A program made the translations under genes and the position numbers. Shown here piece after piece: positions 32,981 to 41,655 of a DNA stretch of 64,000 nt. How positions within the stretch are numbered: the stretch's first letter is position 1; the number at the start of each line of letters is the position of its first letter. Origin of the DNA: Occultella aeris (lineage in GTDB: Bacteria; Actinomycetota; Actinomycetes; Actinomycetales; Beutenbergiaceae); contig NZ_CACRYJ010000053.1 of assembly GCF_902703175.1 (NCBI RefSeq), forward strand, positions 1 through 64,000, read 5' to 3'. The notes beneath the pieces are model-generated. The model did not search any database, had not been told where the DNA came from, and saw only the letters and a list, made by a program, of their open reading frames with translations.

Positions 32981-33607
32981 ATGACCGAACTGCTCGACCA
33001 GATCGCCGCCGCCCGGCTCGTGCCGGTCGTCGTCCTCGACGACGCCAAGGACGCCGCTCCGCTGGCGCACGCACTGATCGCCGGTGGCCTGCCCGTGGCC
33101 GAGGTGACGTTCCGAACCGACGCCGCCGTGGCGTCCATCAAGGCGATGTCCGCGATCGACGGGATGCTCGTCGGCGCCGGCACGGTCCTGACCGCCGAGC
33201 AGGTCGACGCCGCCGTTGACGCCGGGGCCAGCTACATCGTCTCCCCCGGGCTGTCCACCGCCGTCGTGCGCCGCGCCAAGGAGCGAGGCGTGCTCGCCCT
33301 GCCCGGTGCCGTCACCGCCACCGAGGTGCAGGCCGCCCTCGCCGAGGGCCTGACCGCCGTGAAGTTCTTCCCGGCCGAGACCTCCGGCGGCGCCGCCGCG
33401 ATCAAGGCGCTGTCCGCCCCGTTCGCCGGCCTGAAGTTCGTCCCGACCGGCGGCATCGGCCCGAAGAACGTGGCCGAGTACACGGCCGTCTCCGCGGTGC
33501 TGGCCATCGGCGGCAGCTGGATGGTCCCCCGGGACAAGGTCGCGGCCGGCGCCTTCGACGAGATCACCGCCCTCACCGCCGAGGCCGTCGCCCTCGTCCG
33601 CGGCTGA
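32981..33607 (+). CDS. eda: 2-dehydro-3-deoxyphosphogluconate (KDPG) aldolase / KHG aldolase
   Basis: 208 aa class-I aldolase making pyruvate and glyceraldehyde-3-phosphate. The catalytic Glu segment is VAEVTFRT, the Schiff-base Lys is in TAVKFFPAE, and the phosphate loop is KFVPTGGIGPKN. GGAAGG precedes the ATG. It is the last enzyme of the KDG route whose kinase follows 46 nt downstream. Under the divergent LacI regulator. Confidence 0.94.
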   Translation: MTELLDQIAAARLVPVVVLDDAKDAAPLAHALIAGGLPVAEVTFRTDAAVASIKAMSAIDGMLVGAGTVLTAEQVDAAVDAGASYIVSPGLSTAVVRRAKERGVLALPGAVTATEVQAALAEGLTAVKFFPAETSGGAAAIKALSAPFAGLKFVPTGGIGPKNVAEYTAVSAVLAIGGSWMVPRDKVAAGAFDEITALTAEAVALVRG

Positions 33608-33653
33608 GCCGCGCCCGTTCCCCACGTACCCGCACAAGACAGGACCCCCAGCC

Positions 33654-34754
33654 ATGAGCCTGACCATCCGCCCCGCCGCCGAGTGCCGCTACGACGTCGT
33701 CTCCCTCGGTGAGGTGATGCTGCGCCTCGACCCGGGCGAGGGCCGCATCCGCACCACCCGCCAGTTCCGCGCCTGGGAGGGCGGCGGCGAGTACAACGTC
33801 GCCCGCGGCCTGCGCCGCGCGTTCGGGCAGCGCGCCGCCGTCGTCACCGCGCTCGCCGATAACGAGGTGGGCCGCCTGGTCGAGGACTTCATCCTCCAGG
33901 GCGGCGTCGACACCCAGTTCATCAAGTGGGTGCCCTACGACGGCATCGGCCGCGAGGTCCGCAACGGGCTGAACTTCACCGAGCGCGGCTTCGGTGTGCG
34001 TGGCGCCGTCGGGGTCTCCGACCGCGGCAACACTGCCACGAGCCAGCTGAAGCCCGGCGACATCGATTGGGACCACCTGTTCGGTGGGCTCGGGGTGCGC
34101 TGGCTGCACACCGGCGGGATCTTCGCCGCGCTGAGCGAGTCCACCGCCGAGGTGGTCGTGGAGGCCGTGACCGCCGCCAAGAAGCACGGCACCGTGGTCT
34201 CCTACGACCTCAACTACCGGCCGAGCCTGTGGAAGTCGATCGGCGGGCAGGCCAAGGCGCAGGAGGTCAACAAGGCGATCGCGGGGCACATCGACGTCAT
34301 GATCGGCAACGAGGAGGACTTCACCGCGTCCCTCGGCTTCGAGGTCGAAGGGGTGGACGAGAACCTCTCCGACCTGGACATCTCGAAGTTCCAGTCGATG
34401 ATCGCGACCGCGTCCGCCGCGTACCCGAACTTCCAGGTCATCGGGAACACGCTGCGCACCGTGCACTCCGCCTCGGACAACGACTGGGGCGCGATCGCGT
34501 GGAGCAAGGAGGAGGGCTTCGCCCAGGCCACGCACCGGCCGCACCTGGAGATCCTGGACCGCGTCGGCGGTGGGGACTCCTTCGCCTCCGGCCTGATCTT
34601 CGGTCTGCTCGAGGGCGAGCCGCTGAGCACCGCCGTCGAGTACGGCGCCGCGCACGGGGCGCTCGCGATGACCACCCCGGGCGACACCACCATGGTCACC
34701 AAGGCCGAGGTGCTCAAGCTCGCCGGCGGCGGGAGCGCCCGCGTCGACCGCTGA
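33654..34754 (+). CDS. kdgK: 2-keto-3-deoxygluconate kinase (PfkB family)
   Basis: 366 aa. VVSLGEVMLRLDPGEGRI at the start and the substrate loop GGGEYNVARGL fit KDG kinases. The ATP/anion-hole motif is DRVGGGDSFASGLIFG, with Asp as catalytic base. It is longer than the usual ~310 aa because of inserts such as RPSLWKSIGGQAKAQEVNKA and the VEGVDENLSDLD stretch. KDG from the altronate dehydratase step would be phosphorylated here and split by the adjacent aldolase. Confidence 0.9.
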   Translation: MSLTIRPAAECRYDVVSLGEVMLRLDPGEGRIRTTRQFRAWEGGGEYNVARGLRRAFGQRAAVVTALADNEVGRLVEDFILQGGVDTQFIKWVPYDGIGREVRNGLNFTERGFGVRGAVGVSDRGNTATSQLKPGDIDWDHLFGGLGVRWLHTGGIFAALSESTAEVVVEAVTAAKKHGTVVSYDLNYRPSLWKSIGGQAKAQEVNKAIAGHIDVMIGNEEDFTASLGFEVEGVDENLSDLDISKFQSMIATASAAYPNFQVIGNTLRTVHSASDNDWGAIAWSKEEGFAQATHRPHLEILDRVGGGDSFASGLIFGLLEGEPLSTAVEYGAAHGALAMTTPGDTTMVTKAEVLKLAGGGSARVDR

Positions 34755-34815
34755 CGCGTTCCATCAGGTGACCAGGGTGCGGCCCGCAGCGGATCCACAA
34801 GTACGCTCAGGATCC

Positions 34816-35772
34816 ATGCACAGCCGCACCCTGCTCACGTTCGGCGAGACGATGGGCCGCCTCGACGCCGAAGGCATCGGCCTGCTCGACGGCGTCCGTC
34901 CGCTCTCCCTGAAGCTCGCCGGAGCCGAGAGCAACGTCGCCATCGCGGCCGCCCGCCTCGGCGCCGACGTCACCTGGGTCGGTCGGGTGGGGCCCGACGG
35001 CGTCGGTGACCTCATCGAGCGACGGCTACGTGCCGAGGGGGTGGTGACGCGGGCGCTGCGCGACGACGCGTTCACCGGTCTCATGATCTCCTCGCGGCGC
35101 ACCAGTGCGGGGGTTCGGGTGGACTACCACCGGGCCGGCAGCGCCGGGTCCCGACTGCGCCCGTCCGACCTGCCCCAGGACCTGATCGCCGGGGCCGGCG
35201 TGCTGCACGTCACCGGCATCACCCCGGCCCTGAGCACGGGCGCACGGGAGGCGACGTTCTACGCCGTCGACGTCGCCCGCGCCGCCGGTGTGCTGGTGTC
35301 GGTGGACGTCAACCACCGTGCGAAACTCTGGTCGGCGCAGGAGGCGGCGCCGGTGCTGCGCGACCTCGTCGCCCGCGCGGACCTCGTGTTCGCCGGACCG
35401 GAGGAGGCCCGCCTGGTGCTCGAAGCACCGAACGACGCCGCGGACAACCTGACCCTGGCCCGCGCCGTGGCCGCCCTCGGGCCGAACGCCGTGGTCATCA
35501 AGGACGGCCCCCGCGGCGCCGTCGCGATCGTCGACGGCGTCGAACACGTCGCTCCCCCGGTGCCGGTGCACGCGGTGGACCCGGTCGGGGCGGGCGACGC
35601 GTTCGTCGGCGGCTACCTCGCCGACCTGCTCGCCGGCGCCGACCCGGCCCAGTGCCTGACCACGGCGGGCCGCACCGGCGCGTACGCAGTCACCGTGCCC
35701 GGCGACTGCGAGCACCTGCCCTACCGGCACGAACTGGCCGCGTTCGCCGCGGCCGAGGACGTGGCGCGGTGA
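34816..35772 (+). CDS. second PfkB-family sugar kinase
   Basis: 318 aa. FGETMGRLD at the start, AGAESNVAIAAARLGADVTW, GPEEARLVLEAP and the ATP/anion-hole motif DPVGAGDAFVGGYLADLL are standard for 2-keto-3-deoxygluconate/galactonate or ribokinase-like enzymes. I use the ATG behind AGGATCC, 48 nt into the open frame. It diverges strongly from its neighbour, so it probably acts on a different sugar acid, e.g. KDGal (inference). It is followed by a second aldolase. Confidence 0.88.
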   Translation: MHSRTLLTFGETMGRLDAEGIGLLDGVRPLSLKLAGAESNVAIAAARLGADVTWVGRVGPDGVGDLIERRLRAEGVVTRALRDDAFTGLMISSRRTSAGVRVDYHRAGSAGSRLRPSDLPQDLIAGAGVLHVTGITPALSTGAREATFYAVDVARAAGVLVSVDVNHRAKLWSAQEAAPVLRDLVARADLVFAGPEEARLVLEAPNDAADNLTLARAVAALGPNAVVIKDGPRGAVAIVDGVEHVAPPVPVHAVDPVGAGDAFVGGYLADLLAGADPAQCLTTAGRTGAYAVTVPGDCEHLPYRHELAAFAAAEDVAR

Positions 35773-35883
35773 CCACCTCCCCTGCGGCCTCGCGCACTCG
35801 GCCACGGTCCTGCCCCCAACCGACCACGGAACCGGCCATCCGCCGTCGTCCGCCGTCGTTCGAACCGACCCCAGGAGCCTGAC

Positions 35884-36516
35884 GTGACCACGTCCGCCGT
35901 GCACCCGTTCACCGCCTACTTCGACGCCGCCTACGCCGCGGTGCCGGTGATGGCGATCCTGCGTGGCTACTCCCCGGAGCGCACCGTCGAGCTGTGCACC
36001 CGCGCCTGGGACCTCGGCCTGACCCAGGTGGAGGTCCCGATCCAGACCCCCGAGGCCGTGCCCTCGCTCGAGGCGGCCGTGGCGGCGGCGCGCGAGCGCG
36101 GCGCCGAGGTCGGCGCCGGCACCGTCACCACGCCCGAGCAGGTGGACCTCGCGCACCAGGTCGGCGCGGTGTTCACGGTGGCGCCGGGCTTCGACCCGGA
36201 GGTCATCGCGCGCAGCGTGGAGCTCGGGGTGCCGCACGTGCCGGGGGTGTCGACACCGTCGGAGATCCAGCAGTCCGTCAGGCTCGGCCTGACCTGGGTC
36301 AAGGCGTTCCCCGCGTCCGTGCTCGGACCGGCCTGGATCAAGGCGGTCCTGGCCCCGTTCCCGGGCGTCAAGATGGTGGCCACGGGCGGCATCAACGCGG
36401 CGAACGCGGCCGCGTACCTGGACGCCGGCGCCCGCGTGGTCTCTCTCGGTTCGGCGCTGGAGGACCCGAGCCAGCTCGACAGGGTCGCCGCGCTGCTGGC
36501 TTCTCGGGTGGCCTGA
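35884..36516 (+). CDS. second KDPG/KDPGal-type aldolase
   Basis: 210 aa. VPVMAILRGYSPERTVEL, the Glu segment TQVEVPIQTPEAV, VGAGTVTTPEQVDLA, the Schiff-base Lys in TWVKAFPASVLGP and MVATGGINAANAAAYLDAGA. Starts with GTG after CCAGGAG. It resembles the DgoA/KDPGal branch more than the first aldolase does. With the kinase before it, it may form a second phosphorylating route. Convergent with mutM, 9 nt away. Confidence 0.9.
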   Translation: MTTSAVHPFTAYFDAAYAAVPVMAILRGYSPERTVELCTRAWDLGLTQVEVPIQTPEAVPSLEAAVAAARERGAEVGAGTVTTPEQVDLAHQVGAVFTVAPGFDPEVIARSVELGVPHVPGVSTPSEIQQSVRLGLTWVKAFPASVLGPAWIKAVLAPFPGVKMVATGGINAANAAAYLDAGARVVSLGSALEDPSQLDRVAALLASRVA

Positions 36517-36525
36517 GCCGCTCGC

Positions 36526-37479
36526 TCAGTGGCCGGCCGGGCGTTCCCGGGGCGGCCGCTGGCAACGTGGGCAGAAGTACGAGGACCGGTTCATGAAGGC
36601 CTCCCGCGCGATGGCGGTGCCGCATCGCCGGCACGGCTCGCCCTCCCGTCCGTAGACGTTCAGGGACCGGTCGAAGTAGCCGCTCGCGCCGTTCACGTTG
36701 ACGTACAGCGCGTCGAAGCTGGTGCCGCCGGCCACCAACGCCTCGGTCATCACCTCGGTGGCAGCGTCCAGGACGTGCGCCACCTGGCCGGCACGGAGTC
36801 TGTCCGTGGGCCGGGCGTAATGGAGCCGCGCCCGCCAGAGCGCCTCGTCGGCGTAGATGTTGCCGACGCCCGAGACCGTCTCCTGATCCAGCAGCACGCG
36901 CTTGATGCCGCGGGAACCGGAGCGGATCCGCCGGTTCAGCGCCCGCCGGGCGGGCGCGTCCGGGGCGGCCAGCAACGGGTCGAGCAGGTCCCTCGCGATG
37001 TGCGCCACGGGCGCCGGCAGGTACGCACGATCGGGCGAGGTGCCTGCGAAACCGCCGGGGCCGCCGTCGGGCGTGGGCACGAGCGGCACCACGGTGAGGT
37101 AGCCGAACGTGCGCTGGTCCATGAAATGCAGTTCGGTGCCGTCGGCGAAGGCGGCGCGCACGCGCAGGTGCGGGTTGCGTTCGGCGCCGGGCGCGGTCGC
37201 GCCGGTGACCAGCAACTGGCCGCTCATGCCCAGGTGGGCAAGGAGCGCGTGGTCCTCGGCGACGCCGTCGGGGCCGTCCAGGGTGAGCCAGAGGAACTTG
37301 CCACGGCGCACGGCGGCACTGAGCGTCCGGTCGGTCAGCAGCGCGGTGAGCTCGTCGGCGCCGCCCTCCTGATGCCGCACGGCGCGGTCCCGGAGCACCT
37401 CGACGGCGGTGATGCGGCGGCCGAGGACATGGTCGGCGAGGCCGCCCCGGACGGTCTCGACCTCGGGGAGTTCGGGCAC
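36526..37479 (-). CDS. mutM: formamidopyrimidine-DNA glycosylase
   Basis: 317 aa. Removes 8-oxoguanine and Fapy lesions. After the GTG start comes [13 protein letters not shown], with Pro as N-terminal nucleophile and Glu3 catalytic. NxGxxYADE-type [14 protein letters not shown] and the C-terminal zinc finger [25 protein letters not shown] are present. The open frame is much longer but its first 107 codons are an rnc shadow. The start lies 1 nt after the rnc stop. Last gene of the coaD-to-mutM run. Confidence 0.96.
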   Translation of the reverse strand: MPELPEVETVRGGLADHVLGRRITAVEVLRDRAVRHQEGGADELTALLTDRTLSAAVRRGKFLWLTLDGPDGVAEDHALLAHLGMSGQLLVTGATAPGAERNPHLRVRAAFADGTELHFMDQRTFGYLTVVPLVPTPDGGPGGFAGTSPDRAYLPAPVAHIARDLLDPLLAAPDAPARRALNRRIRSGSRGIKRVLLDQETVSGVGNIYADEALWRARLHYARPTDRLRAGQVAHVLDAATEVMTEALVAGGTSFDALYVNVNGASGYFDRSLNVYGREGEPCRRCGTAIAREAFMNRSSYFCPRCQRPPRERPAGH

Positions 37480-37480
37480 C

Positions 37481-38203
37481 TCAGTCCCGCTCGGCGGCCA
37501 ATGCGCGGTACGCCTGCTCGGCCGCGTTCTGCTCGGCGATCTTCTTCGAGGATCCCTCGCCCTCGCCCCAGGCGACGTCGCCGAGGAGGAGCCGTGCGGT
37601 GAACGAGCGCTCATGGTCCGGGCCGGTGCCGGACACGTCGTACACGGGTGCGCCGAGGCCACGGTTGGCCGCGAGCTCCTGAACGCTGGTCTTCCAGTCA
37701 AGGCCTGCGCCGAGGTCGGCGGCGGCCTGCAGGGTGGGTCCGACGAGGCGCTGCACCATGGCTCTGGTGAGTTCGAGCCCGTGGCACAGGTAGACGGCAC
37801 CGATCACGGCCTCCAGGGTGTCGGACAGGATCGAGTCCTTGTCCCGGCCACCGGTGCCGGTCTCACCCTTGCCGAGGAGCAGGTACTCGCCCAGGTCGAT
37901 GCCCCGGGCCGTCGCCGCGAGCGCCCGCTGGGAGACCGTCGCGGCGCGCATCTTGGCCAGGTCCCCCTCGGACAGGTCCGGGTGGGCGCGGTAGAGGTGC
38001 TCGGTCACCACGACGCCGAGGACCGCGTCGCCGAGGAACTCCAGCCGTTCGTTCGTCGGGATCCCGCCGGCCTCGTGGGCGAACGAGCGGTGGGTCAGGG
38101 CGAGCACGAGGAGTTCGGGATCGATCTCGATGCCGAGCGAGGCCAACAGCCTGGTCGCGCTCGGGGCGCGGACGTCGACGGCCTGGTCGTCGGCGGCGTT
38201 CAT
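37481..38203 (-). CDS. rnc: ribonuclease III
   Basis: 240 aa double-strand RNase for rRNA processing. Signature [13 protein letters not shown] at 51-63, second acidic cluster [15 protein letters not shown], and a C-terminal dsRBD (about 168-238: [33 protein letters not shown]). ATGA overlap with the yceD-family gene before it. No rpmF (L32) lies between them. Confidence 0.97.
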   Translation of the reverse strand: MNAADDQAVDVRAPSATRLLASLGIEIDPELLVLALTHRSFAHEAGGIPTNERLEFLGDAVLGVVVTEHLYRAHPDLSEGDLAKMRAATVSQRALAATARGIDLGEYLLLGKGETGTGGRDKDSILSDTLEAVIGAVYLCHGLELTRAMVQRLVGPTLQAAADLGAGLDWKTSVQELAANRGLGAPVYDVSGTGPDHERSFTARLLLGDVAWGEGEGSSKKIAEQNAAEQAYRALAAERD

Positions 38204-38808
38204 CCGCGCGCCTGGGGGCCGGGGCCGGGCTTTGGGAGGTCGCTAGCCGCGGGTTCTGCGGAGTCGGTCAACCCGCTCAGCGCGGCCCAGCGTGGGTCCA
38301 GGATCTCGTGGGAGTGCCCGGGCTCGGCGTCCTCGAGCCGGATCCCGCACTCGGGACACAGTCCCGGGCAGTCCGGGCGGCACAGCGGCTGGAACGGCAG
38401 GGAGAGCACGACGGCGTCCGTCACCGTCTCCTCGAGGTCGAGCAGTTCGCCGTTCATCTCCTTGAGCGGCTCGGCCTCCTCGTCCTCCTCCTCGATCTTC
38501 GGGTGACGTCCACCGGCGTAGGCGAACAGCTCCGTCAGGTCCACCTCGACGTCGTGGATGATGTCGCGCAGGCAGCGCACGCACTCACCGGTCGCCTCGG
38601 TCGCGGCGGTGCCGGTGACCAGCACGCCCTCCATCACGGCCTCGAGACGCAGGTCGAGCTCAATGGGGTTGCCGGCCTGGACCCCGATGACCTCGGTGCC
38701 CATCAGCTCCGCGGCCGGAACGGTCAGGTTCAGTTCGCGCATCGATCCGGGGCGCCGACCGAGGTCGTGCGTGCTGATCACGAACGGGCTCTGCGGGGTG
38801 TGGCTCAT
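38200..38808 (-). CDS. YceD/DUF177 family protein
   Basis: 202 aa. Contains the diagnostic cysteine sets ATGECVRCLRDI and CRPDCPGLCPECGIRLED, an acidic loop (EEEDEEAE) and a Pro-rich tail. YceD proteins are coupled to ribosomal protein L32/23S rRNA metabolism in other bacteria. Overlaps rnc (ATGA) and the coiled-coil gene (ATGA). Confidence 0.93.
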   Translation of the reverse strand: MSHTPQSPFVISTHDLGRRPGSMRELNLTVPAAELMGTEVIGVQAGNPIELDLRLEAVMEGVLVTGTAATEATGECVRCLRDIIHDVEVDLTELFAYAGGRHPKIEEEDEEAEPLKEMNGELLDLEETVTDAVVLSLPFQPLCRPDCPGLCPECGIRLEDAEPGHSHEILDPRWAALSGLTDSAEPAASDLPKPGPGPQARG

Positions 38809-39413
38809 GACTTCTCCTGACCGCCGCGCGGGCCCTGGTGGTTGCCCGCGCGGTCCTTCGTCGCGAGCCGGCGGGGCGGGTTCGCGGGGCCGACGCGGGT
38901 GGGTCCCTGATCGTCGGCCGCGTCCTCACGCGCCGCGCGGCTGCGGTTGCGTTCCACCAGTCTGGCCCGGCCGGCCGCGACCTGGGTATTGATCGCGTTC
39001 AGGTCGATCTCGAACTGGGCGAGCTGACGGTCGCAGTAGTCGTCGGCCTCGCGGGACAGCTTCTCCGCCGACGCCTTCGCGTCGGCGATGATCTGTTCCG
39101 CCTTGGCGTTCGCCTCCTTCACCACACTCTCCTTGGAGACGAGGTCAGCGGCACGCTCCTTGGCCTTCTCGACGATCCGGCCTGCCTCGGAGCGGGCCCG
39201 CTCCAGGACGGCGTCGGCGTCCGCGACGACGGTATCGGCCTGGGAGATCTGGCTCGGCAGGACCGCCTTGGCGGACTCGACCAGCTCCAGGACCTCGGCC
39301 CGGTTGACCAGCGCGGACGCGGACATCGGCATCGACCGCGCCGAGGCGACCAGGTCGGAGAGCTCGTCGAGGATCGCGACCAGCGATTCCCCGTGCTCGG
39401 CTGCAGTACTCAT
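38805..39413 (-). CDS. DivIVA-like coiled-coil protein
   Basis: 202 aa. Residues about 20-160 form long amphipathic helices, including SEAGRIVEKAKERAADLVSK and KAEQIIADAKASAEKLSRE, followed by a basic, Pro/Gly-rich tail. The position between coaD and yceD is typical of actinobacterial proteins related to cell-division initiation/DivIVA; the classic DivIVA N-terminal membrane-binding motif is not obvious. Start overlaps the coaD stop (ATGA). The larger open frame upstream is coaD antisense. Confidence 0.85.
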   Translation of the reverse strand: MSTAAEHGESLVAILDELSDLVASARSMPMSASALVNRAEVLELVESAKAVLPSQISQADTVVADADAVLERARSEAGRIVEKAKERAADLVSKESVVKEANAKAEQIIADAKASAEKLSREADDYCDRQLAQFEIDLNAINTQVAAGRARLVERNRSRAAREDAADDQGPTRVGPANPPRRLATKDRAGNHQGPRGGQEKS

Positions 39414-39934
39414 CTGTGGTCTTCCTTGCTCTCGGTCAGGCGTGCGCTCGGGGCGGTGCCCAGCGCGTCGTACACGGCGTCGGCCACGCCGGGTGGGACG
39501 AGGTCGGTGATCTCCCCGCCGTAACGGGCCACCTCCTTCACCATGGAGGAGGAGATGTGCGAGAGCGTCGCCTCGCTGCTCAGGTAGACGGTCTCGACGC
39601 CGGCCAGGTGCCGGTTCATCAGGGACATCGGTTGCTCGGAGTCGAAGTCGGCGCCACCGCGGAGACCCTTGACGATGGCCGACGCGCCAATCTCCCGGCA
39701 CACGTCCGCGATCAGACCGGGCGCGGTCAGCACCCGCGCGCCGGGCAACTCCGCGACGGCCGCGGCGAACAGATCCCGGCGCTGGTCCACGGTGAGCAGG
39801 GTGGCCTTGGCGGCGTTGATGCCGATGACCACCACCACCTCGTCGAAGAGGGTGAGCGCCCGGCGCACGATGTCGAGGTGTCCCAGGGTCACCGGGTCGA
39901 AGGAACCCGGGCACACGGCGATTCGAGACGTCAC
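39410..39934 (-). CDS. coaD: phosphopantetheine adenylyltransferase
   Basis: 174 aa, penultimate step of coenzyme A synthesis. Nucleotidyltransferase motif GSFDPVTLGH (10-19), KGLRGGADFDSEQPMSLMNR and ISSSMVKEVARYGG (the ISSS motif). GTG start 6 nt after TACGTT with no Shine-Dalgarno, suggesting a leaderless transcript that begins the coaD-coiled coil-yceD-rnc-mutM operon. Its usual upstream neighbour rsmD is 9 kb away. Confidence 0.97.
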   Translation of the reverse strand: MTSRIAVCPGSFDPVTLGHLDIVRRALTLFDEVVVVIGINAAKATLLTVDQRRDLFAAAVAELPGARVLTAPGLIADVCREIGASAIVKGLRGGADFDSEQPMSLMNRHLAGVETVYLSSEATLSHISSSMVKEVARYGGEITDLVPPGVADAVYDALGTAPSARLTESKEDHR

Positions 39935-39940
39935 CCCGTT

Positions 39941-39946
39941 AACGTA
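39941..39946 (-). promoter_or_regulatory. -10 element of leaderless coaD promoter
   Basis: TACGTT on the minus strand, 6 nt before the GTG start. Confidence 0.45.
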
Positions 39947-40019
39947 CCGCCACCGTGGGCCCAGGCCACTTCTGCCGGGCCCGGTTCGCGTGCGGCCGGA
40001 TGCCCGCCCCGTCAGCGGG

Positions 40020-40040
40020 AAGCGGTTTCTCGGCTATGGT
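40020..40040 (+). promoter_or_regulatory. operator box and -10 of the altronate dehydratase gene
   Basis: AAGCGGTTTC (40020-40029) lies in the spacer just upstream of -10 TATGGT (40035-40040). The identical ten bases occur at the same place before the PmoA-like gene (42471-42480). The reverse complement GAAACCGCTT resembles LacI-family half-palindromes. A weaker AACGGTT follows at 40044. Confidence 0.6.
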
Positions 40041-40089
40041 GGGAACGGTTGCGGCACGTTTGCCGTCCCCCGTCTGCGAAGGCTAATCG

Positions 40090-41637
40090 ATGACCGACCT
40101 GCCCCTGCCCCTGCACGCCGTCGCCCTGCTGCTGCGCCCCGACGACTCCGTGGCCGTCGCTACCCGCGACCTCGCCGCCGGCACGTCGCTGACGTTGGCC
40201 GACGGCGCCCCGCTGACCGTCCTGGTGGACGTGCCCCGCGGCCACAAGCTCGCCGTCCTCGACGTCGCAAAGGGTGGACAGGTACTCAAGTACGGGCAGT
40301 CCATCGGCCGCGCGACCGCGCCGATCGCGGCTGGCGAGCACATCCACTCCCACAACCTGGGCATGGATGCCACCGAGCGCGAACACGAGTTCGGTACGGC
40401 CCGCGTCACGCCGGAGGCACCGGCGGACCTGCCCCGGACGTTCCTCGGCTACCACCGCGCGGACGGCCGGGTGGCCACCCGCAACTTCATCGGCGTGATC
40501 ACGTCCGTGAACTGCTCGGCAAGCGCGGCGAAGATGATCGCGGACCAGTTCCGTGGCATGGCGATGGATGCCTACCCGAACGTCGACGGCGTCATGGCGA
40601 TCACCCACCAGAGCGGCTGCGGCCTGGTGCCGGACTCCGAGGGTGGGCAGATGCTGCTGCGGACCCTGCGCGGATACGCCCAGCACCCGAACTTCGGCGG
40701 ACTGCTGGTCCTCGGCCTCGGCTGCGAAATGATCCCGGTCTCCTCCCTCGCGGAGGGTCTGGACCTGCCCGAAGGGCTCCTCGTGGAGACGATGACCATC
40801 CAGGACAGCGGCGGCGTGCGCGCCACGGTGCGGGCCGGCGCCGAGAAGATCAGGGAGATGCTGCCCCGGGTCAACGAGGCGACCCGCACCCCCGCGGACA
40901 TCTCCCACCTGGTCCTCGGCCTGAACTGCGGCGGCTCCGACGGCTACTCCGGGATCACCGCGAACCCGGCCCTCGGCGTGGCCTCGGACATGCTCGTGGC
41001 GGCCGGTGCGACGTCCGTGCTCGCCGAGACCCCCGAGGTCTACGGCGCCGAGCACCTGCTCACCCGTCGGGCCACGACCCCCGAGGTGGGTCGCAAGCTG
41101 CTGGACCGGATCGAGTGGTGGAAGGCCTACACCGAGGCCGGCGAGGGCACCCTCGACAACAATCCCTCCCCCGGCAACAAGGCCGGCGGGCTCACCACCA
41201 TCCTGGAGAAGTCCCTCGGCGCGGTCGCCAAGGGCGGCACGGCCGAGATGACGGCGGTCTACGAGTACGCCGAGCCCATCACGGACAAGGGCTTCACGTT
41301 CATGGACACCCCCGGCTACGACCCGGTCTCGGTGACCGGGCTGGTGGCCGGTGGCGCGACCGTGGTCTGCTTCACCACCGGCCGTGGCTCGGTGTTCGGG
41401 TGCAAGCCGACTCCCTCGATCAAGGTCGCCACGAACACCGAGATGTACGACCGGATGTCCGAGGACATGGACATCAATGCGGGGCGGATCGTGGACGGCA
41501 CGGCTTCCTTGCCTGACGTGGGCCGGGAGATCTTCGAGAAGATCATCGCGGTGGCCTCCGGCGAGCAGACCGTCAGCGAGGATCTGGACATCGGCCAGGA
41601 GGAGTTCATCCCCTGGCACGTCGGTGCCGTCACCTGA
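40090..41637 (+). CDS. uxaA: UxaA/GarD family dehydratase (altronate or galactarate dehydratase)
   Basis: 515 aa. N-terminal SAF domain (about 15-95, with GEHIHSHNLGM) followed by the UxaA domain: YHRADGRVATRNFIGVITSVNCSASA, HQSGCGLVPDSEGG, LVLGLGCEMIP, LNCGGSDGYSGITANPALG (quoted in pieces), with the conserved Cys/His iron ligands. UxaA makes KDG from altronate; GarD acts on galactarate; sequence alone does not decide. The product would feed the KDG kinase and KDPG aldolase of this window. No uronate isomerase or tagaturonate reductase gene is present here. Confidence 0.88.
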   Translation: MTDLPLPLHAVALLLRPDDSVAVATRDLAAGTSLTLADGAPLTVLVDVPRGHKLAVLDVAKGGQVLKYGQSIGRATAPIAAGEHIHSHNLGMDATEREHEFGTARVTPEAPADLPRTFLGYHRADGRVATRNFIGVITSVNCSASAAKMIADQFRGMAMDAYPNVDGVMAITHQSGCGLVPDSEGGQMLLRTLRGYAQHPNFGGLLVLGLGCEMIPVSSLAEGLDLPEGLLVETMTIQDSGGVRATVRAGAEKIREMLPRVNEATRTPADISHLVLGLNCGGSDGYSGITANPALGVASDMLVAAGATSVLAETPEVYGAEHLLTRRATTPEVGRKLLDRIEWWKAYTEAGEGTLDNNPSPGNKAGGLTTILEKSLGAVAKGGTAEMTAVYEYAEPITDKGFTFMDTPGYDPVSVTGLVAGGATVVCFTTGRGSVFGCKPTPSIKVATNTEMYDRMSEDMDINAGRIVDGTASLPDVGREIFEKIIAVASGEQTVSEDLDIGQEEFIPWHVGAVT

Positions 41638-41655
41638 CCGGCACGTGGCACCGCG

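Noticed and set aside
35652-35882. Plus-strand 76-codon ORF between the second kinase and second aldolase
   Set aside because: Overlaps the kinase 3' end out of frame; Arg/Pro-rich, no ribosome site.
40012-41619. Long minus-strand ORF (over 500 codons) opposite uxaA
   Set aside because: Antisense shadow of a strongly conserved gene; His/Val/Gly/Arg-rich nonsense with no domain.
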